Source of the DNA: Sphaerolaimus hirsutus
Taxonomy: Eukaryota; Nematoda; Chromadorea; Monhysterida; Sphaerolaimidae
Direction: 5' to 3'
Assembly (NCBI GenBank): GCA_964036195.1
Contig: OZ038453.1
Coordinates: 13,181,206 to 13,245,205 of the forward strand
Length of the DNA stretch: 64,000 nucleotides
Below the pieces are notes generated by a model. That model had not been told where the DNA came from and did not search any database. It saw only the letters and a list, made by a program, of their open reading frames with translations. A program made the position numbers and the translations under genes. This document shows, one piece after another, positions 20,354 through 32,239 of the stretch. The number at the start of each line of letters is the position of its first letter. Position 1 is the stretch's first letter.

Positions 20354-23300
20354 TCAGTCATCCCAAAACTCCTGGACCCCCGTGCACTGGTCCATGCGCA
20401 CGAAAGTGTACCCACTGTTCCGGAACGCGTCGATGACCGCTTGCGTGCTCAGAATCGATCTCAACCAGGGACGAAATTTAATTAGCCCACACGTTTTTTC
20501 CCGGGGAGCCATTTTTTGCAGTTACTTGAAGTTACCGTATATCCTCGAATAAGACCCCAGGGAATTACTTTTTCATCAGATTTTTTTGTCAGGGGACTTA
20601 TTCATGGGGGATTTGTTCGAGGGAAGGAGTCATGTTTTCGTCAGAATATTAAGTAAAATACAATGCGTGATCAATTTATTGTATGAATAGAAAGCGCTTG
20701 TAAAGAAAACATACGTAAAAATGTCTTTTATACATGGACATCTTTGTCAACCTAAAACAAGGGGAATTGTTTTCCCCCGTCGGCTAACAGGGGGAGTTTT
20801 TCGAGGGGGAGATAATCGAGAATATACAGCGTATACCGTGAAGTTATTCAACGGGGTTCCGTTTAGCAATTTGTTCCGCTTATATAATCTGGATGCCCGC
20901 AAAATTTCATGTGTCTGGCTAATTGAATTTCGCACCAGGTGTCGTGTTGTAGGACAATGAGACCTAGACCGTTTGATGCCTTTGACGCAGAAATGCAGTT
21001 GTCAATCTGGAAAATTTACAATGGGATTTTAGAGGGGTATTTACTTTTATTTCTCTGGAATTTTTTAGTGGCGCTGCGGGCTTTTTCACCTCTACAGTCT
21101 ACCAGAGTTGTGAAAATACTGGTATTTTTGGGAAGCATAAGACAAAGCATACCGGGGGAGATTGTTACAGAGTGAGAATTTTGAGGGGGGTTAAACGAGA
21201 GGGGATTATTATTTCGCCAGAAATTTTTTGAAATTCCAGTACTAAATTGTCGTCTGTAACGTACGCAGACGTAGAAAAATGCAACAATAGCCGCCAAATA
21301 TAATAGTCTATGGACTTGTATAAGTATGAAACACTGTTCTAACGTAACAATTCATTGTTTTTAACGTGCCCGAATCACAAACGGCAATTTTGTCATGTAC
21401 GTTTTCTGTACACTCAATTCAAAGTGGCCATTTTGAGGGGGGGGGGGGTATTTGAGTTCCGAATTTACTGGAATACTTCCCCTTCTTGCATAAGTAACCC
21501 CCCCCCCCTTGAATAATTCCCCCTGTAAGATGAGTGTGAAAAAATAATCCCCCTAGATTATGAAAGCGCAAAGACAAATACCCAAATTTGGGTATTTTGG
21601 GTAAACGTAAATACGCTTTCGCAACTCCACAGTCCACACCCACCCAACCTACCCGGTTCATAATTTCCTTCTGGACGTACTGCTGGGCCTGCGTTTCAGC
21701 CAACCCTTTCTCATTGGCCAGCTGGTTCCAATGCCAATCTTTGGCTACCTGGCGCGCAGCTCAACCATTGCAAACACGATTTTCTTGGATTGTAATCGAA
21801 ATGATTTTTTCGCGGTCATTTTACCGGAAATAATAATTCAGCGTTGAAGTTTAGAATTGCAGAAATACGTTTTCTGTACTTGAGTACATTCAAAAATAAT
21901 ACATACGTAATTACCAGTACAGGTACTTTTTCTGAGTAAACGTATTTACTCAGTGCTTGAGTATAGGTACATCAATAGGTTTTAAAGATAAATACGTTTT
22001 AAAAACTATGGATTTATGATTTCATCAAACACTTTTGCCAGTATCGATCACATGTGGGAGATATTGAAGGGGAGATGTTCCAGGGGGGCTTTATATTACA
22101 CGGAAAAGTATAATACCTAGGTATTTTTTATGCATCCAGCGCATACATTCAGGCATGATTACACATAGCCAGTGAAACACAAACACAGTTTCCCAACATG
22201 TGTGCCGCGGCTAGAGCACGCAGGTGGCCATGCCGATCTGCAGGCCACTCACGTACAGCAGCCCCTGGGAATCCTTCTTGAAGTACGCCGGCCGGTAGTG
22301 CCGCACCCTGTGTATGGTGTGGGCGACTTTTTTACACCTGATGCCAAATTCAATTCTCCTTTGACTTCACTGCTTGATGGTGCTCCCTGATAGAAAAATC
22401 ATGCACAGAAAACAAAACTTTTGATTGAATACATGAAAGTATGTGAAAACATGATCAATGTTTGAGTTGAGTTTGATGAAAATGTTATGACAAATTTTAC
22501 CTAAAATAAAAGCCAGCAATGGTGACTTCTCACTTTATTGCCAACAGTCTAAGTTTCATTTTTGATGGAAATAAAAAACTCTTAAGATTTCTTTGTTAAT
22601 ATTTTTTCAGGCAGAGACAACTCATCGTGTTTCTGTGTTTTTGTTTTACACAGAAACATGGAGACAGAAGCTCACAAATTAAAAAAACTGAAAACTCAAA
22701 TGAGTTCTTTTGGAGAAGACAGAAACACAGAAAGCCGTTTTCTGACTGTTTCTCACATGATACAATGCAAGGATAACCCACCTTTTACGTGTAAGGTTAT
22801 AGATCACCTGGGTGCACGAGAAAATCTCCCAGCCGGCCTGAAAATGCATTTCTCATGTTCACTCAGTTTTCAAACTAGGTAATGTGCTGTATATCTACGA
22901 AATACCCCCTGGCCCGGGGGTTTATTTTTCATAGGGTTTCAAGCTTTCAACTTTCAAAGTGTAAGGCGGGTGAAGCGATCGGGGGGTTATTTCGAGGCGG
23001 GGTTATTATTTCGTCAGAAATTTACCTGTTATTCCTAGTAAAGAATATGCCTTTAAGTACCCAAAACCGGTAATAAATGTGTCCAAACATGACATATTTG
23101 GACATATAAACGTACATCAATACACAATCTACCTAGTATAAGTGTAGCTGCGATGTAAACTGGTATAAATAAATACATCATGTACATTAGTTACATTCAT
23201 TAATCAGGGGAGGGATTATTAATTCATAGTGGCCATTTTGAGGGAGTATTTCGAGGGGGGGGGTGGGTATTAATTCATACTGGATATTTTGAGGGGGTTT

Positions 23301-26300
23301 TTCGGGGGAGGGGGGTATGTATGTATGTTAGGCCATGTATTCTGAACACAGCCAAAATAAGTTGTAGTAAAAAATACCTGATTCACATCAGGAACCTCTT
23401 CCAAATCCGCATGATTCATTCCATGCGCGCCTATCATGTGCCCCTCTGCGCGCATTCTCTCAAGCGATTTTTGTCCTTCACTCAACCCTAACTTGCGCCC
23501 TTGGAGATAGAAGGTGGCGCTGATATTGTTGTCGCTGAGAAGGGGGGGGGGGTTCGAATTTTGTCCTGGATTTTGTTAAATAAATTTGTGCAGGTGCTGT
23601 GCTCATGCGCATGGTGAGATGCGAAATGAAGAAGTTGGATATATTAAAATCGGTAGACACAAATGGGATGGAAAGTCACAAACTAGTCATGTGGCTGTGA
23701 TGCATATAGGCATCCATTACGATGTGGCCATGATGTACCTTATTCCAGATGGGGGTATTTCAAGGGAGGGGGTAATCTTTTACTCATCTCAAAAAAACCT
23801 GGGGGTAATTCGAGGGGGCGAGGGCGGGGGGTTAATTCGAGGGGGTATTTCTAGGATATACGGTACATTGACTGCTTTGTGTAACGGTCTACGATAAGAT
23901 GTTCAAAAATGTCCTGTTTGGTCACGTTTATTCGCGAAATTTTAGCGCCATTTCTGGCGCCATCCAAAACAATGGCGCCGGGCGCCAAATTGGGGCCAGC
24001 AAAAATGGCGCCAATCGCCAAGGGCGCCATGGCGCAATTCGAAATAAGGGCGCCAGGCGCCAGATGGCGCCAGAGAAAAGGGCGCCAAGCGCCAATGACG
24101 CCTCGGCGCTGGCGCCCTTTGGCGCCATTAAAGGGCGCCAGCGCCATGGCGCCATTCCATCACTAGGTAGTGTGCACTATACTCCGGTTACTTTACACCC
24201 TGCACGCGTGGTTCCCGCTGGAAGTGTGCCAACGATGGTTAATGCGTCCGAGTTTCATAAAAAGATGACAAAATTGATTGTTGTTATAATGTTATTCATT
24301 AACATATTCACATCGATGAATTTTTTCATATTTTAACGGAAATCGCATGATTTTATAATCATTGGCACGCTTCCAACACGAGACATAAATCAGTGCGAGG
24401 GCAGAGTATCACGTACGCCGAGTATACCAACCAAGTCAAGATATAAATATTTAGATGTTTATACCAGGGGCCAGTTCCACAAAATGAGAAGTGAGAAGTG
24501 AACTGGCAAAGGCGAAGTGAAAGCGCAAAGACGAAGTGTAACGGCAAGTGAATTGGCAAAAGCGAAAGAAAAAAATAAAAATAAAAAGTAATTTCTCTTC
24601 GCTTTCGCCTTTTTACTTGCCAATTCACTTGCCATTTCACTTACCCTTTGCGCTTTTACATCGCCTTTTTTTACCTGTACTCATGAGCAGAGTTGTGCAA
24701 ATACTGGTATTTTTGGAAAACGTAAACGTAAACGTAAATACCTTTTCCAAATCAAAAGTATAAATACTAAAACGTAAAGTATTTTTAAAATACCAAGGAA
24801 TACGTAATAAAAACGTAAACGTAAAATTTTTACACACAGTATTTACCATTGTGCTTTGGAAAATACCATTATTTTCACCTTTAGATGGGTCAATCGCTCC
24901 ATCTGCGCCACTTTCTGTTAAGTGTGGCCAAATCCAACTATGCTGGTGCTTCTATGGGAGTCCCATACCCTGTAAAATGCCTTGTAAAATGTTAAATGGC
25001 ATGCAAAGTGTCTAAAGTCATGCAAAATGCCCTGGAAGGTGGCAAATCGTTGCCATTTTGCTGGGCATTTTACATGAGTTTTGACATTTGCATGTTATTT
25101 TACATTTTACAGGGCATTCTGCAGAGTCTGGGATTGGCACCAGAGCTTGCACTCGCCCTGCCCTTCAAAACGTACTCACAGTTGTTGCAAGTGGTGTCGT
25201 CATAATTCATCACAACAAAAATTATAAATGCAAGGCTCCACAAACAAACAAAATGGTTTCTGCATTCAGCATTTGAACACTTTTTTGAATATGTAACCAG
25301 TCTTCCATGTGTATAGGCAAGCTTGCAGTCACCTTTTCATACACCGCTTTTTTAATGTATACATGTTTGAATTGAATATCGTTGGCTGCATTTTGAATAT
25401 CGTTTTTTGAATGTTTATGCAAAAACATAAGAATATCGTTGGCTGCAGGTGGTGCGGCCCATTTGAACATATGCATGTGTGAGCGAGCACAAGTGTTTTT
25501 TACGTTTTCCCTAGTATCCGGGTATTGTGGTCAGGAAAACGTAACAAAACGTAATGGTATTTTTGGAAAACGTAAACGTAAGTATAAATACCCAAATAAC
25601 CGGGTATTTCGGGTAAACGTAAATACGTTTTTCCAACTCTGCTCATGAGTCATGATGATTCAGGAGAGTACCAGTACTTGTAAGAAGGTATATGTATACG
25701 TATTTACAAAGTACTTGAGTATATGTATTTTTCTATTACATGTAAATACATTTTAACAACTGTGCAAATAAACCCCACTCAAAATAACACCAGGTCTGAG
25801 CAATCAGGGGAAATAATCCCCCTGGAAATAGCTCCAGCCGAATTGAGTGTAATGAGAGTGTAAATGTAAATGAGAAAGTTTGCATCCATGTAAAGCATAG
25901 CACAAATGAAATAGAATGACTAAGTGACATTAAGACAGGGCTGATACCACATGTATGCTTAGTTATTCAACTGCTTATAATCGCACGTGTGTTATTGTTG
26001 GAGTTTTCTACATAGATATGATCATGTTACAATTAGGATAAATAATGAATTTCATTAGTATTTCTGGAAAAAAAGGAAAACTCACTGGGGGAAGTTATGA
26101 GGAAATGCAGTAAATACCTATGTACAGAATCAGTCAATATGTAAAGAAAAATTCAATTTTTGATTTGATGCGTATTTGTACTTCCTCAAAAAATTTACAC
26201 TTACACTTTTTTACACTTTACTAGGTATTTTATAAATACCTTACACTTTAGTAATAATACTCTAAATTGTGTAAGTGTATTTATGCTAACGCTTGCGCTA

Positions 26301-26819
26301 TCCAAAAATGCGTTTAGTTTCCAAAAAATCCCAAAATTTCATGTTAAAATTTTTTGATGAGATAAATGATTTCACCCTTGATAACCCCCCCCCCCCCCTT
26401 TGAACAGTTCCCCCTCAAAAACGTCCGACAAAAAATTATTCCCCGCAGAGTTATTCAAGTAAATACGGTCGAATGGCGCCATCGAATGCAGTGTACTCAC
26501 AAAGAAAAGCCAAAAACTGTACCAGAAACGCTTACCGCAATATATCCAACAGAAGTGTTGTATTTTCCCCTGGGCCGTCATCAAATGTCAATGCCACCGT
26601 CCAGGGATCCTTACAGCGATACGCAAAATTTCTGCCACCGAAAAATGTTTTACTTGGCACGATGCCCATCCAAATAAGCCCCTGCGCCGTGAACAGCGGG
26701 TCCCAGGGCCAAATTAGTGCAGTAATCCATGACCAGAATATTACGGTAAAAACTGTCAGCACGCAGAGGATTATGAAGATAGTAACGAAACAGATGACTA
26801 ATGCCTTTTTTCGATACAT
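20354..26819 (-). CDS. Polysaccharide deacetylase (NodB/CE4), copy B, intact model
   Basis: Seven exons on minus: 26819-26536, 23534-23378, 22837-22782, 22307-22220, 21748-21653, 21006-20936, 20447-20354 (stop TGA). Together they are 846 nt, 281 aa, all GT-AG and all phases consistent. MYRKK is followed by a hydrophobic anchor (about residues 6-37), then TFDDGP (78-83), GAHGMNH (metal histidines 132 and 136), RHYRPAYF (168-175, the RxxRPPYG-like motif), DWHW (199-202), GLIVLQHD (242-249) and a C-terminal SGYTFVRMDQCTG typical of NodB ends. The expected activity is deacetylation of an N-acetylglucosamine polymer at the membrane or surface. No chitin-binding or LDLa domain, usual in animal chitin deacetylases, is present. 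An in-frame TAA lies upstream where copy C has an open frame, so the start is here. Introns are full of MITEs. Confidence 0.88.
20535..20831. mobile_element. TA-family MITE, ccgtatatcctcgaataag subfamily, in intron 6 of copy B
   Basis: The left end ccgtatatcctcgaataaga follows TA. The right end is worn (atcgagaatatacagcg). Internal words are ggggacttattc and gagggggag. Confidence 0.65.
21113..21629. mobile_element. hAT-like element (cagagttg ends) filling intron 5 of copy B
   Basis: It starts cagagttgtgaaaatactgg and ends tacgctttcgcaactcca. The flanks cagtctac (21105-21112) and cagtccac (21630-21637) match at 7 of 8. The same insertion with the same flanks is in copy C at 38896-39154, so it predates the B/C duplication. 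A TA-family MITE with gaacgtaacaattc core sits inside only this copy. Confidence 0.85.
22880..23330. repeat. Worn TA-family MITE sequences in intron 2 of copy B
   Basis: cgaaataccccctggcccgg at 22898, ggttatttcgaggcgg, and the tacatcatgtacat core at about 23185 identify a degraded member. Its clean terminal ccgtatt ends are lost. A second fragment with gagggagtatttcgagg follows. Confidence 0.5.
23735..24168. mobile_element. TA-family fragment followed by a gcgcca-family hAT-like fragment
   Basis: Positions 23745-23868 have gggggtatttcaaggg and tctaggatatacggta, a right TA end. Positions 23940-24168 are gcgccaggcgcca words ending gcgccattccatcacta. The left hAT end is missing, so no duplication is readable. 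Intron 1 of copy B. Confidence 0.55.
24468..24679. mobile_element. gggccagttcc-family MITE, right end truncated
   Basis: It starts gggccagttccacaaaatg after CAG (24465-24467). Words are gaagtgaactggcaaagg and complements. The expected gcggaactggcac right end is absent. The next element begins at 24688. Confidence 0.65.
24688..25641. mobile_element. 954-bp hAT-like composite element with exact 8-bp duplication
   Basis: It starts cagagttgtgcaaatactgg and ends gtttttccaactctg. The flanks ctcatgag at 24680-24687 and 25642-25649 are identical. The ends are gtaaacgtaaacgtaaata words. The interior includes a ctgtaaaatgccttgtaaaatg section (24968-25140) and 240 bp of non-repeat sequence. It is colinear with 56135-57025. 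Intron 1 of copy B. Confidence 0.9.
25642..26375. other. Rest of intron 1 of copy B
   Basis: This contains acgtatttac word fragments, then caccaggtctgagcaatc at 25789, the empty site corresponding to two insertions in copy C (45154 and 46130). It also has the empty site for 47371 near 25930. No exon is seen. Confidence 0.6.
26375..26469. mobile_element. Right part of a TA-family MITE
   Basis: A run of C, ccccctttgaacagttcccc and the right end ttattcaagtaaatacgg. The left end is not recognisable. It lies just inside intron 1 of copy B. Confidence 0.5.
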
Positions 26820-27091
26820 CTTGCCAAGCTGCGAGGAAAGATAACTCGTGAATTATTCCACCGTTTGTTATGTAAAAATGACAAGTGACAAGAAACCATG
26901 TTTATAAAAATAGTCAAAAAATTTTCTCACTTAGTATTTATCACAGACAACCTTGTCACATAAAGCCCCTGGGGGTATTTCGATTAAATACGGAAGACAG
27001 ACGGTAGCAATAAAACGGTCACAAAACGGTCATAAAACAAAATGTGCTTGCCAACGTGAGAAGCACACCGCTTCAAAACAAAAATCCCTTA
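26820..27091 (-). promoter_or_regulatory. Conserved 5' flank of copy B (putative promoter region)
   Basis: This block aligns with 49766-49950 upstream of copy C: gataactcgtgaat, the tttttagtatttatcac stretch, gacaaccttgtc, a solo gggggtatttcgatt MITE end, gacagacggta and gtcataaaa. No TATA box or initiator could be assigned with confidence. Retention in both copies is the only evidence. Confidence 0.4.
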
Positions 27092-27519
27092 TGCTGCGAT
27101 TACAGCTCGGGCGTAAAATTGACAGGACGTAAAATTGATTTTGGGCGTAAAATTAATTACAGATGAATGGATAAAGATACGACATTGTTATTTCAGTCAA
27201 AGAAAGCTTAGATGCAGACGTTTCTTGTGTCCAAAGCTCATGAGTTTATTTTAATCGTACTGGGAGTTATGAATTTTAGCACAATTTTTTCAATTATGCA
27301 CTAAATTAGGTAAAATTAAGAAAATTTGCGCCAAAATTCATAACTTTTAGTACAATTAAAATAAACTGATGAGCTTTTGGACACAAGCAACATCTGCATG
27401 TGCGCTTTCTTTGACTGAAATTACAACGCAATATCTTTATCCATTCACCTGTAATTAATTTTACGCCCAAAATCAATTTTACGCCCGGTTAATTTTACGC
27501 CCGAGCTGTAATCGCAGCA
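27092..27519. mobile_element. Harbinger-like palindromic MITE with TTA duplication
   Basis: It starts tgctgcgattacagctcggg and ends gagctgtaatcgcagca, with TTA at 27089-27091 and 27520-27522. The whole 428 bp is a near-perfect inverted repeat (gcgtaaaattgattttgggc words). The sister copy is at 37507-37941. Confidence 0.85.
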
Positions 27520-29486
27520 TTACACACGCTAGTTTTCTGTCGAAATGTAAAAAAAATTCAAAAACTCAAATCAGCCTTGAGCGCTTTTGAGAGGTCTCTG
27601 TAAACTACTGTTGATGCAGATTAAAAATTTGTAAACAGTTGCTGAAATAGACAGGGGGGGGGGGGATTTTAACATTCTGTTAGGCGCATTTTGGGTTAAA
27701 TTCATGGCACGTTGTTTACTGTACCTAATCTGGATAATGGATCGAGCGAGCTACGAAGAGCAATTTACTGCGTAATGACTTTGCATTTGTAGCGAAATCC
27801 AGGGCATGCGGTCAATGACGGGATAGTTTTCTTAAAAATACACTTTCTGTGTTTTGAGTTTTTCAAAATTGAATCCATATGTTTTGAGGGGCGGTTTTGT
27901 TGCAACACTCTGTTTTCTGTGTTTCTGTAGAACTGGCTTCACACATGAAAAAATATTTCATATGTATCACACAAAAATGGCTGAAAAATCACTGTCTAAT
28001 AAAACACTGTCTAATAAAAAAGTGGTAAAAAGTGATTTTTTGTCAGCCACTTGGGGGGAGGGGTTCATGTGGTGGGCGGTATTAGGTTGGATAATATATT
28101 TTTAGAGGATATTTCATGCTTATTTCACATTGTCAACCACATAAGTGTTAAAACAACACAAAAGTGTTAATTTTTTGAAATTCAATTGGGGTCTGGACTC
28201 GTGTGGGACAGTAACATTTAAAAAATTTTACCCACTGCCCCCCAAACTGTGGTGAGTTGCCAAAAAGCGCCTGGCCACTGTATAGTAGGGGAGGGGTGTT
28301 GGCGACACATCCCCAAAATTTCAGATTTATACCCCTCTCACAGCTGGAGGTACACCTGCAGTGTAAAAAATCAGTGGGGGCCGGACCTGCATGGGACACT
28401 GAAAAAGCCGCAAAAAATTCTGCACTCAGGGCGACCCACCCTATAGGGGGTTGCCGCGACCCCTACAATTTATGCAAAGTAGAGGGGGGTTGCGCCAATC
28501 TCCCCCAAGTTTCAGCTTCTGGCGCATCCTAGTACTGTAGATAGGATGTTAGAAGTAAAATCAAAAACATCGGGGGCTGGACTTGATTGGGCAGGTGTTT
28601 TATAGACATCTTTCAATCCAACATGAAGATAATTGCTGTTTATCCCCAGACTATGTCTAGATGGGTAATGGGTTTAGATGTTTACCAGCAAAGGGCCATT
28701 TTTGACTTTATTTGAATCACAAAATAAATGAAAGGGCAGTCTCTAATAGAAGGGTTAAGAACTGCTGGTAGTGTGCTGAATGCATAAAAAATGTCAGTGG
28801 ACACTTGCATTTATTAGCTTTAGTTCATTGATTTGGTGCTATTTTATGCTCAAATGTTGAATGAACCTGAATTTTGAAAAACACTGGCAGAATTTGAACA
28901 AAAAATTGGCTGAAAAATGGCATAATGAATAGAAGGGCATTTTCCTATAGAAAGGCATTCCCAATTGAAGGGCAGGTAAAAAGGTTCTGAAAAAATAGAA
29001 GGACACCCTTCTATTAGAAAAAAATATGTTATCCCAATCTATACATGTATTTACAGTGTACACGTGCACATTCATTATTTTGTTCAGTTAAACACACCGC
29101 AGTATTCCTTAAATCCAATGAAAAAGCTCAAACAACGTTTCTGTTTCCATGTTTATGTGTTTCCGATTTCTCCAATAAAAAAACTTGTTTGAGTTCTGAG
29201 TTTTTCAAAAAAAATTAGTTTCCGTGTTTCTGTGTAAAATAAAAACACAGAGACTCAATGAGTTTCCATATTTTATGTGTGTATTTGCCATCATTGCTGC
29301 GCTATCAGTATTGTTACCAATTTTAAGCCTATTATGATTTTATTTATTCACGAATTTATGGCATTACTGTGTATTCTATGATCACATAAATACGGGTTAT
29401 GGGCATGGGGGCAGCGACTTACGGATGCGTATTTTTGATGGAAAATAGCAGCAAATAATACATAATTCGGGCAGTCGGCTCACACC
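27520..29486. other. Upstream flank of unit B: intergenic, paralogous to 50.0-54.2 kb
   Basis: Contents are gtttctgtgtttt-type words (27850-27940, 29100-29280), a ccccaaaatttcag section with G-rich tracts (28230-28560), and a worn tctaatagaaggg TA-family element (28730-29030) shared with 53333-53750. No coding exon is supported. Frames here are not conserved between the units. Confidence 0.55.
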
Positions 29487-30101
29487 TAGGGTTCAAACGG
29501 GATCCCGATCCCGATCCTGGATCCCGTGAAATTCCGGGATTTAGCAGTCCCGATCCCGAAACCCCAACCCCGATCCCGATCCCGAAATCCAAAAATACCA
29601 ATCCCGATCCCGATCCCGATCCCGATCCTGAAAACTTTCAAATCCCGATCCCGAGAATCTCCTAAGTCTGGGATCCCGATCCCGGAAACAATGGTGGAAA
29701 TTATAAAAAGTGAAAAAAATGACATTTTTGCGTGCAAAAATGTGAACATAAACCCCCAGCGTCCATTTTATGTCACTTTTCTGCCATCCAACAGTGTTTT
29801 GAGACCTTTATGAACAACTGTGAATGCCAGAACAGTGACGAAAATCTCTATCCCTAGACCCCAATCCCGATCCTGAAAAAATGCCAATCCCGATCCTGAT
29901 CCCGATCCCGATCCCGATCCCGATTCCGATCCCGAAATCTCAAAATACCAATCCCGATCCCGATCCCGTGACCCCAATCCCGGCCAATCCCGATCCCGAT
30001 CCCGATCCCGAAACCCCAATCCCGATCCCGATCCCAATCCCGAAATCTCAAAAAGAAAATCCCGATCCCGATCCCGAAAAGTCAATCCCGTTTGAACCCT
30101 A
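29487..30101. mobile_element. hAT-like element, gatccc word family, 8-bp duplication
   Basis: It starts tagggttcaaacgggatccc and ends cccgtttgaaccctа-like (tcccgtttgaaccct then a). The flanks ctcacacc (29479-29486) and cccacacc (30102-30109) match at 7 of 8. Two gatcccgatcccgatccc arrays surround a 130-bp unique core that also occurs, inverted, in 46560-47179. Confidence 0.9.
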
Positions 30102-30132
30102 CCCACACCCCACACACACTAGTTTACCATTA

Positions 30133-30622
30133 AGCCAGAGTTACAGCACAGCGATAAATAAAAGGTGATAGGAGGAATAAAACTTTACCGAAAAATCCAT
30201 TATTTTTATGTTATCAAGTTGTTTTTTTCTCAAAATTCATGTTCAATACTCAATTTTTTACACAAATGTGAGATGTTAAATTCGAATTTGTAAGAAAAAC
30301 GATTGATGGAAAATGGTCCGCCGACAAATCAATTTCTCGGTGAGGCTTTAAAATCAATTTATCGATGGTCATCGCATGCAAATGATCACCGACAGATTAA
30401 TTTTAGGGCCTCGCCGTGAAATTCATTTGTCGGAGGACAATCTTTCATCCAACGTTATTCATTCAAATTCGAATTTAACATCTCGCACGTAATAAATTTT
30501 TACAAAAAATTGAGTATTGAACATGAATTTTGGATAAAAAACGTGAAAATAATGAATACCTATTTGGTGATGTCTTATCTGTCGCTTCACCTCCTATTTG
30601 TCGTTGTGCTGTAACTCCGGCT
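30133..30622. mobile_element. Harbinger-like palindromic MITE, TTA duplication confirmed by empty site
   Basis: It starts agccagagttacagcacagc and ends gctgtaactccggct, with TTA on both sides. Unit C has the uninterrupted site ccattatgaaatactcg at about 54750. Long inverted arms include gttaaattcgaatttg. A half-copy is at 37975-38083. Confidence 0.87.
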
Positions 30623-30660
30623 TTATGAAATTCTCGACCATGATATGAAAGTCTCGAGCG

Positions 30661-31151
30661 CATAGTTGTTAAAACATATTTACTTTTACTCGATAAATAC
30701 GTATACCCGAGTACAAAGTAAATACGTTTACGTGTTCTCCAAAAAAAGTTCTGGTACTCGCTTATACGTATACTTTTTGAAAGTATTCGAGTACAGAAAA
30801 CGTATTTTGGATCGTCTTTTATGTAGGTTTTTAAAGGCATAGAAGGGAAAAAAGGAACAAAAATGTGCTAAAAATATGGGAAACTAATCAAAAATGGGTA
30901 TTGAAGCAAACATACAGTCAAAAATTGCGTAAAATAGGCAAAAAGTTATGAAAATGCGTGATTTTGAGCAAAATTTCTTGAAAATTTTGGCGACATTTTT
31001 AAAAATTACTCATGTTTACGTTTTCTGCAGGAAAAAGTACGTTTACTCACGTTTACTCATGAGTAAAAGTATCAAAAAGTTACTTTACGTTTTCCGTACT
31101 CAAGGGGTGAGTAAAAAGTTTGAAAAAAGTTCGGTACTTTTAACAACTCTA
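30661..31151. mobile_element. hAT-like element (tagttg ends), exact 8-bp duplication
   Basis: It starts catagttgttaaaacatatt and ends acttttaacaactcta. The flanks ctcgagcg at 30653-30660 and 31152-31159 are identical. Unit C has the empty site (cgctcgagcacatatc) near 54780. Words are gtttactc and gagtaaacg. Confidence 0.9.
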
Positions 31152-31700
31152 CTCGAGCGCATAAATAATCGAGGACATACTGTACCCTTAAACTTCAGAA
31201 GATTCCGATTTTACTGTCCAGTACATATGAAATTTTGAGTAAATACAGTCAGCAAGACAAGTAATAAAAATTAATGAAAATCAACTTTGCGCCCAATGTT
31301 GGTTTTTGCAATTTTCACAGCCCTACATCAATGTCATTTAAAAAAAATGAAATGCGCGCTGCCGAACCGATAAGAGCGATAAAAAAGCGCCATTGCATTT
31401 GCAGCCTTTGAAAATACAGTCGTTTTCTGTAGTTTTAAATTGTATTGTACAAAACGGTTTGCCTTGCGTTCTGTTCAACGATGGGAATAAGAAATCCTAG
31501 TTTGTAATCACAGTCAGAAAAAAATAAAAATCGAAAATAAAATTTGAAATGGAAAAACGAAAGTCACATAAAGAAATTGGGGGAAATTCAAAAACTAAAA
31601 AACTCACTGAAATAAAAACACAGATTGCTATTATTAAATACATGTGCAGATTTATGCAGTACTCAAGTATCCGTATTTATCGAGTAAACGTAAATACGTT
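31152..31700. other. Flank of unit B paralogous to 54790-55300
   Basis: Unique sequence (gaggacatactgtaccc, cacagccctacatcaatgtc, aaccgataagagcgat) is retained in both units, but its frames are not open in common. It is probably non-coding. Confidence 0.55.
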
Positions 31701-32165
31701 TTAACAACTACCGTATTTCCTCGATATACCCCCCTCGAAATACCCCGCCCCCCTCAGAAAGTCACAAAAATTGGACATTTTCCTAAGAAAAAGTGATCGA
31801 GTAAAAACACACACACACACACACATCGAGAGAAAAAACACAGAAAAAAACACACAAACACACACACACACACAGAAATTGTATTCTAGAGTAAAAATTG
31901 ACAAAATTTCTGATTTTTACGTTTTATGTCCGAAAAAATGCTCACTTTAATATTTTATATGAGAAAAATACTCATTTTTACGTTTTCTGTGGGAAAAAGT
32001 AATCAGTTTTACGTTTTCTCTGAAAAAAAGTATTTTACTCGCGTTTTACTCAGTGTAAAAGTATTTAAAAGATACTTTACGTTTTTTGTACTCAGGGTTG
32101 AGTAAATATAAAATACCTTACGTTTACATTTACTTTGAAAAAAGTTCAGTACTTTTAACAACTCT
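31701..32165. repeat. TA-family left end, (CA)n microsatellite and tttacgttttct word fragment
   Basis: Positions 31711-31760 start ccgtatttcctcgatatacc. Positions 31806-31875 are interrupted cacacaca tracts. Positions 31910-32165 are acgttttctgt/gagtaaa words ending ttaacaactctg, a right terminus of the cagagttg family without a matching left end. Confidence 0.55.
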
Positions 32166-32239
32166 GATCAATAGCGCCAAGCCGCCAACTGCTAAAAGCG
32201 TCATGGTACATTTTTGACCCACAGCCGCAGCGTCATGCG

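Larger units (their letters stand above)
19660..31660 (-). repeat. Tandem unit B (deacetylase copy B and upstream flank)
   Basis: This is colinear with unit C (about 38090-55300). Shared stretches include the 3' flank (tacccgttgcaagcacc), all exons and introns, the 5' flank (gataactcgtgaat), 27560-27850 with 50020-50330, 28600-29030 with 53090-53760, 29260-29420 with 53775-53940, and 30640-31640 with 54750-55290. Differences are mostly clean insertions. Confidence 0.85.

Noticed and set aside
29419..30168. Frames with (GIGIGI)/(PIPIPI)/(RDRDRD) repeats, here and at 46566-47140
   Set aside because: They come from gatccc/gggatc arrays of hAT-like elements.
31799..31880. Possible functional element at the (CA)n tract
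   Set aside because: It is an ordinary interrupted dinucleotide microsatellite.
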